DNA from: Deltaproteobacteria bacterium
GTDB lineage: Bacteria > Bdellovibrionota_C > UBA2361 > OMII01
Length of the DNA stretch: 10,007 nucleotides
Assembly (NCBI GenBank): GCA_023262305.1
Contig: JALRCK010000054.1
Coordinates: forward strand, 1 to 10,007
Reading direction: 5' to 3'
This document shows positions 5,821 to 10,007 of this stretch, one piece after another. The translations under genes and the position numbers were made by a program. Position 1 is the stretch's first letter. Each line of letters opens with the position of its first letter. A model generated the notes under the pieces. That model searched no databases. It saw only the letters and a program-made list of their open reading frames with translations, and was not told where the DNA came from.

Positions 5821-7933
5821 CGCTCTTAAGAGTTACCGGCTCGCCGATCGGACAGCCCGAAAGCTCTACTAACGAGAGATCCGGGGTGACGTTGTAGGGG
5901 GTAACCGTGCACCGGGAGCTCTCGATAAATGGGAAGTGCTTAAACTTGAGAACAACCCGCTCTGAGAGAGGCGTGAGCGTCACTGAATTCGAATCTTGGG
6001 AGAGATCCTGTGCGGACCCCTCAAGAACGTAGGTTGGTTTGTATCCCGTGCGCTCAAAGATGATAAAATCTTTGTGTCGCTCCCTCTCAGCATAGAGATG
6101 CGGGCGTTCTAGAAAATAGGTTCTCCAGTCAGGCTCGTGTGCCATGACCACTGTCACATTCATGAGGTCAAAAAAGCGTGGAATTCCCTCCTCACGTTGT
6201 TGCAGGAAGCTTTCTGGGATGGGTTGCTGATACTTCCAAATATTGTGCGCGTAACTTGAGGCGATAAGAGGCGTCTTCGACCACAACGGCAGGGGCGCCA
6301 GGTGCCCATCGCTCAATTGATGAAGAACGCAGCCCGTAAAGAGTCCACGACCACCGTGTGACAGGGTCCCGATCGAGTCACTGAGTTTTTGAACTTCTGG
6401 TCCGGCGAATGAGTACTTGTCGAAGAGCTGGTTGGTGAGCATCTTGTGGATGGCGCACGGTGACGCAAGCAGGAAGCCACCGACTATCACAGCGGTGAGG
6501 CGATGACGCGTACTCTGAGTGCTCTGACGGAAGATCTGGGTGATGAGGCTTGCAATCGGAAAGGATGCGAGCACACCCGCTATGACGAGCATGCGATCGA
6601 GCTCCAGCTGTGGCTTGAGAGAGACGCCCACCGTTCCAAGGAGCAGGAGCCATGTGCAGACAGTCCCATACGGGCGTCGGAAAGGACGAGCCAGTGAGAG
6701 AATAGCAGGAACAGCCAGGATGACGACAAGGGGATTCGCTGAACCAGCTGCTTCCTGCCAGTTCTTCAGACTCTTCTTGAACGATATGCCTTCGGCTCGG
6801 TGCCGATATGGATTGGAGGCGTGCTCTGTCTGGTTGGTTTGGGTAACGTGGGTCGACGCGTTTGAGTCAAGAAACTTGCCCACACTTGAGACCTTCCACA
6901 TCATCGCCATCCACGGGAGGTTGATGGACCCTATCAGCAGGATCGTTATCAGGTGCCGGCGTGAAGAGAGGATGGTGGTGAGGTGAGGTATGGCAAAGAG
7001 GGCGAGCGGAAGGAGTGCGATGCCAGAAGGGGACCACAGGAGCATCAACGTTGATGTCACGGTGAAAAGAGCGACATCCCGCCAATGCAATGATGTCGCA
7101 GCGATGAATCTCAGATAGAGGGCAACACAGAGCGGCATCAAGGATGTGCTCACGATGAAACCAACGGTGCCGTACTTCAGACCCCAGCGGTACCAGAAGA
7201 GGCTTGAGCTCATCGCAAGCACCGCCGCAAGTGAGGCAACAACCCTCTCAGCGTTCAAGACACGGGCGGCAAGGTAGCTACTGGTCGGGACGAGCACAAA
7301 CAGAATTCCCGCAATGATGATGTTGTACACGGACTCAACCGGGAAGAGGTAGACCAGCGGACTTGCGAGTACAAAAGCATTCAGAGCCCCAGTCGCAAAA
7401 AAATCTCGAGCATCGATCCCTGCGTTCCACAGTGGTGACCAAAATGGGATTGAGGGGAAATTTTCTTTGAGCAGGTTCAGCCTGAAGATGAACATGGCGT
7501 GGTCATCAACAAAGAGGATGGAACCGCCAGATTGTTCAAGAAAGGTCCAGACGCTCCAGATGGTAGTCACGATTGGCAGAGCAATGACGACCCGTCTCCA
7601 CGATACAAATAAGAGCGCGCCTGCAACGATGGTAGCCACAGCGAGCTCTCGACGAAAATCAGGACCCTGGAAAAAGCTGTAGGGTCTGCAGAGCCAGGAA
7701 GAAAAGAAGACTGCAACGAGACCTAAAGACCATATTCCCGGGTGAGCGAAATCGTGCAGGGTAGGACGTCTCCTAAGACCAACAAGCCCTACGGCGCCAA
7801 GAGTCACCGCGACCGCAAAGACATATTTCCCTGATGGAATAATCGCTGGAGCGGTAGCGCTCCATATGTACCAGGAGCCTCCTGAGAGCCCGAGGAGGGT
7901 GAGGAGTCCGGCGAGTGATAGGAGTAAGTGCAT
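5792..7933 (-). CDS. Large polytopic membrane protein, GT-C/YfhO-like
   Basis: This 713-residue protein has roughly a dozen hydrophobic helices in the first 500 residues, beginning at the N-terminus, then a soluble C-terminal domain of about 210 residues. A DD pair (143-144) in LFVDDHAMFIFRLNLLKENFPSIPFWSPLWNAG lies in a loop after a helix, followed by FPVESVYN and repeated helices. This arrangement fits GT-C-fold membrane glycosyltransferases and the membrane families annotated YfhO-like or 6-pyruvoyl-tetrahydropterin-synthase-related; the DD pair could be the catalytic acidic site. Such enzymes use lipid-linked sugars at the cytoplasmic membrane. ATG 7933 starts directly at the first helix but has only a weak ribosome site (TTAAG). 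A good promoter lies upstream. The specific reaction is unknown. Confidence 0.75.
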   Translation of the reverse strand: MHLLLSLAGLLTLLGLSGGSWYIWSATAPAIIPSGKYVFAVAVTLGAVGLVGLRRRPTLHDFAHPGIWSLGLVAVFFSSWLCRPYSFFQGPDFRRELAVATIVAGALLFVSWRRVVIALPIVTTIWSVWTFLEQSGGSILFVDDHAMFIFRLNLLKENFPSIPFWSPLWNAGIDARDFFATGALNAFVLASPLVYLFPVESVYNIIIAGILFVLVPTSSYLAARVLNAERVVASLAAVLAMSSSLFWYRWGLKYGTVGFIVSTSLMPLCVALYLRFIAATSLHWRDVALFTVTSTLMLLWSPSGIALLPLALFAIPHLTTILSSRRHLITILLIGSINLPWMAMMWKVSSVGKFLDSNASTHVTQTNQTEHASNPYRHRAEGISFKKSLKNWQEAAGSANPLVVILAVPAILSLARPFRRPYGTVCTWLLLLGTVGVSLKPQLELDRMLVIAGVLASFPIASLITQIFRQSTQSTRHRLTAVIVGGFLLASPCAIHKMLTNQLFDKYSFAGPEVQKLSDSIGTLSHGGRGLFTGCVLHQLSDGHLAPLPLWSKTPLIASSYAHNIWKYQQPIPESFLQQREEGIPRFFDLMNVTVVMAHEPDWRTYFLERPHLYAERERHKDFIIFERTGYKPTYVLEGSAQDLSQDSNSVTLTPLSERVVLKFKHFPFIESSRCTVTPYNVTPDLSLVELSGCPIGEPVTLKSVTPARRLVM
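5808..5843. terminator. Inverted repeat at the nusB stop, possible bidirectional terminator
   Basis: CGAGCCGG (5808-5815) pairs perfectly with CCGGCTCG (5836-5843), enclosing the nusB stop codon (5818-5820) and the inner palindrome CTCTTAAGAG (5823-5832). A further palindrome CCGATCGG follows at 5844-5851. This lies within the overlap of two convergent genes, where transcripts from both sides must stop. No T tract is present, so classic intrinsic termination is not assured; a structure-assisted stop or RNA stabiliser is possible. Confidence 0.4.
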
Positions 7934-7986
7934 GATATTACTTAATTTGCCCCGATCCCTAATGGCTCACACCCGGGCACGAAGCA

Positions 7987-8015
7987 ATACTAGAATTCTT
8001 CTCAGCGGTCGTCAA
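7987..8015 (-). promoter_or_regulatory. Sigma-70-type promoter for the 713-residue membrane protein
   Basis: On the minus strand, TTGACG (8015-8010) and TAGTAT (7992-7987) are separated by exactly 17 bases. Each hexamer differs from consensus by one base. Start of transcription would fall near 7980, giving a leader of about 47 bases before ATG 7933. It lies in the 115-base gap between the two membrane-protein genes, so the downstream gene can be transcribed independently. No terminator for the upstream gene was seen in this gap. Confidence 0.65.
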
Positions 8016-8048
8016 AAGGGAGTCAGTTCGCCTCTAACAGGCCGTGAG

Positions 8049-10004
8049 TTACGCAGGACCCTTCAAAATAACTACTACTCCCGCCACGTGAAGGCTTGGA
8101 TACACCATGTAACCTTGCGAGGAGAGCTTTGTGATAGCTGGGTTCATAGGACCGCGAGGTCCTATGATAACAGCGGCGCCGCTCTCAATAGTTTCTATCA
8201 TCTGCTGTAGGGTCCGCTCTCGAAGATCGGCATCCGCCTCAGCCTCAGACTTGAGGGCTTGGTACTTCCCGGCAGAGAGTATCTCCGCTGGAACTGCGAG
8301 TCCTCGTTGTCGTCGACCAAGTATGAGGAGTTGGCTCTGGGCCGACCTTCGGAACTCCTGCTCCTCGACAGCGATGAGCGCGCCATCGATAAACCGAGGC
8401 TCAAGGGATTCGATGAGTCGATCGGTCGGTGTAGGGCTCGTAGTAGGGTCGGAGAGGGTATCGATTCGAGACCCAGCGATCATGACGAGTGCTCCGCACG
8501 CAAAGGCCCCCAACAGGGGCGATGGAAAATATGTTCGTCTGAACTGAGCGAGCACCTCAGTAATTCCAACCGCAATCCATATCGAAATGGGTACCAGCGC
8601 CATGCTCGAACGGTAGGAGTCCACGCGGTTTGTTAGAAGGAGAGGGAGAAGCGCTGCTGCGCACCACACGACGAGCGTATGAGCGCCCCATCGATGAATA
8701 TAAGATGGGGTCATGAGGACTCCGATCGCCAGAAACGGGAACAGGTAGGGAGCATACAGCTCAAGAAAGAGAGGGTCAGCCGAAAAGGTTCTCCTGGAAT
8801 ACGTGACCTGGTCAAAAGGGAGTGCCAGGTCTCGGAGTAGTGGCAAGGTGGTATTCCACACCAGGTCGCCTGCATAATCCATGTAGTCGGTGAGGAGAGG
8901 CTCTCTCCTCTCTTCCTTGAAAGCGCGCCATTTCGGCAGCATCGGGTCTGGCCACATCCCCGAGTTAAAAAGTTTAAAGAACTGCTCTTGGCGCACGGAC
9001 ATAAATAAAGGTGTGCGGCTGAAGTGGTGCTGAGCTAGGTATACAGATACCACTCCGAGACAGAGACACGCGCTCAAAAGAAGGCGCCGGGAGCGTGAGA
9101 TACTCTTGTTTCTATACAACCCCAGCAACGTCATCGCTATAAGCACCACAACGATGAGTCGTGCGGGCGCATATCCAAGGGTCGCGATGTACATCGCTAG
9201 GACAGCGATGACCACTCTTGGCACGGTAGGACGAGCAACGGTGTACGCACAGCACATTAATGCAACAACGACTGAAAAAAGAGTGGCTGCTATGGAGCCC
9301 CCGTAACGACCGAAGACAAGACCGAGCTCGTTGAGTCCAAACACGATAGCCGCGGCTACCCCCACGGTGATGTGACCGAACCGTTTGCAGAATGCTCCCA
9401 TGAGAATGGTGGCTGCGAGGAAAAAGAGCACTGAGAGTATTCGCAGAGAAAAGAGTGAACTGGAAACGCTCAGCAGGAGCGCTGTTGGGAGACCATACAG
9501 GAGCGTGTAATCCCCCTCGCTGAGTAGTCCCTCGCTCCACAACAGTCTTTGATATAATGCGTCTGGAAACTTTAGGTTCTCAATCTCAGGGAGCAAGCTC
9601 AAGATCACAGTACTTTCCCACACGAGAGGTATTCTGGCGTTGGGGGCAAGTTTGTAGAGGAGAAGGCACGTGACTGCAGAGAGCCCCACCACTACAAATA
9701 AGCATGTGGCTGTTCGCGAGAGAGGGGGAGGAGCCGGAGCCTTGCGGTGGAACGACCAGTGGAGGAGAGCGCAGCCCAGGCACAATCCGAATGATATCCA
9801 TCGTAGGGATCCGTGGGTGATAGGGCAGAGAGCGCCAAAGAGAAGGGAGAGGTTGAGGGAGAGGCTCTGTACTGAGCGAGAGCGTTTAGAGTGAAGCCCC
9901 CACAGCGCGCCGATTCCCGCGAGCGCGATAACAAAGATCGCCCCATTGGTGATGCTATCAGCGTGTGTAATATACGATAGTGCCGCTTCGATCCGGTCCA
10001 ACAT
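8049..10004 (-). CDS. Large polytopic membrane protein, GT-C (ArnT/PMT-like) type; start near window edge
   Basis: The visible 651 residues contain about 12-14 hydrophobic helices (first at about 21-38, last at about 495-512) and a soluble C-terminal domain (about 515-651). Features resembling GT-C dolichol/undecaprenyl-sugar transferases are an acidic loop (WESTVILSLLPEIENLKFPD, from 129), the helix-rich stretch FGLNELGLVFGRYGG (222-236), LGYAPARLIV (276-285), and NRVDSYRSSMALVPISIW (459-476), like the late loop of ArnT/PMT relatives. No single catalytic residue can be proved. ATG 10004 is the first possible start, with only three bases before it, so the true start may be outside the window. 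Its tail-to-head neighbour has similar overall architecture, suggesting the two act in one envelope glycan pathway. It is not closely recognisable as a named family. Confidence 0.7.
   Translation of the reverse strand: MLDRIEAALSYITHADSITNGAIFVIALAGIGALWGLHSKRSRSVQSLSLNLSLLFGALCPITHGSLRWISFGLCLGCALLHWSFHRKAPAPPPLSRTATCLFVVVGLSAVTCLLLYKLAPNARIPLVWESTVILSLLPEIENLKFPDALYQRLLWSEGLLSEGDYTLLYGLPTALLLSVSSSLFSLRILSVLFFLAATILMGAFCKRFGHITVGVAAAIVFGLNELGLVFGRYGGSIAATLFSVVVALMCCAYTVARPTVPRVVIAVLAMYIATLGYAPARLIVVVLIAMTLLGLYRNKSISRSRRLLLSACLCLGVVSVYLAQHHFSRTPLFMSVRQEQFFKLFNSGMWPDPMLPKWRAFKEERREPLLTDYMDYAGDLVWNTTLPLLRDLALPFDQVTYSRRTFSADPLFLELYAPYLFPFLAIGVLMTPSYIHRWGAHTLVVWCAAALLPLLLTNRVDSYRSSMALVPISIWIAVGITEVLAQFRRTYFPSPLLGAFACGALVMIAGSRIDTLSDPTTSPTPTDRLIESLEPRFIDGALIAVEEQEFRRSAQSQLLILGRRQRGLAVPAEILSAGKYQALKSEAEADADLRERTLQQMIETIESGAAVIIGPRGPMNPAITKLSSQGYMVYPSLHVAGVVVILKGPA
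8144..8183. repeat. Two adjacent perfect palindromes inside the membrane-protein gene
   Basis: TCATAGGACC (8144-8153) pairs perfectly with GGTCCTATGA (8158-8167) across a four-base loop, GCGA on the plus strand and TCGC on the coding strand. Four bases later is the 12-base perfect palindrome AGCGGCGCCGCT (8172-8183). Both lie about 100-130 bases before the stop of the 651-residue gene. The first palindrome coincides with codons for GPRGP, so protein constraint may account for part of it. Confidence 0.5.
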
Positions 10005-10007
10005 ACC

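Noticed and set aside
1..10007. CRISPR arrays, tRNA or rRNA genes, insertion sequences
   Set aside because: No regularly spaced repeats, cloverleaf, rRNA segments, transposase motifs or terminal repeats with target duplication were seen.

Overview
The window looks like a chromosomal segment from a Gram-negative bacterium of moderate GC content (judged by eye). The housekeeping order acpP, glyA, nrdR, ribBA ... nusB resembles the riboflavin/nusB clusters known from deltaproteobacteria and relatives. Taxonomy is an inference from gene order only; no marker here fixes the lineage.

Layout: (1) Positions 1-234 hold the 3' end of acpP (acyl carrier protein), an imperfect stem-loop and a clear intrinsic terminator. 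(2) Positions 260-3290 hold a tight plus-strand operon: glyA (serine hydroxymethyltransferase), nrdR (ATP-cone repressor of ribonucleotide reductase genes) and ribBA (bifunctional first enzymes of riboflavin synthesis), with gaps of 19 and 12 bases. (3) Positions 3405-4750 hold two minus-strand genes joined by an ATGA overlap: a DxD glycosyltransferase-like protein and a class I SAM-dependent methyltransferase. They sit where ribH is often found, between ribBA and nusB. (4) Positions 4751-5313 form a 563-base divergent spacer with long G/C homopolymers, a possible 32-codon leader ORF and a small hairpin in front of nusB. (5) nusB (5314-5820, plus) meets the next gene tail to tail with a 29-base overlap. 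(6) Positions 5792-10004 hold two large minus-strand polytopic membrane proteins (713 and at least 651 residues) that look like GT-C-type sugar transferases or related envelope proteins. A good sigma-70-type promoter lies between them.

Functionally, the plus-strand genes serve one-carbon metabolism (SHMT makes glycine and methylene-tetrahydrofolate), control of dNTP synthesis, riboflavin supply and rRNA antitermination. The minus-strand genes look like parts of a glycan or surface-polysaccharide pathway interleaved with this core cluster. The most interesting signals are an 11-base G tract (coding strand) at the very start of the glycosyltransferase, where a one-base contraction would bring an upstream ATG into frame; the cluster of further G/C tracts around it; and the structured junctions at acpP/glyA, before nusB, and at the nusB stop codon. 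No mobile element, tRNA, rRNA or CRISPR array was seen.
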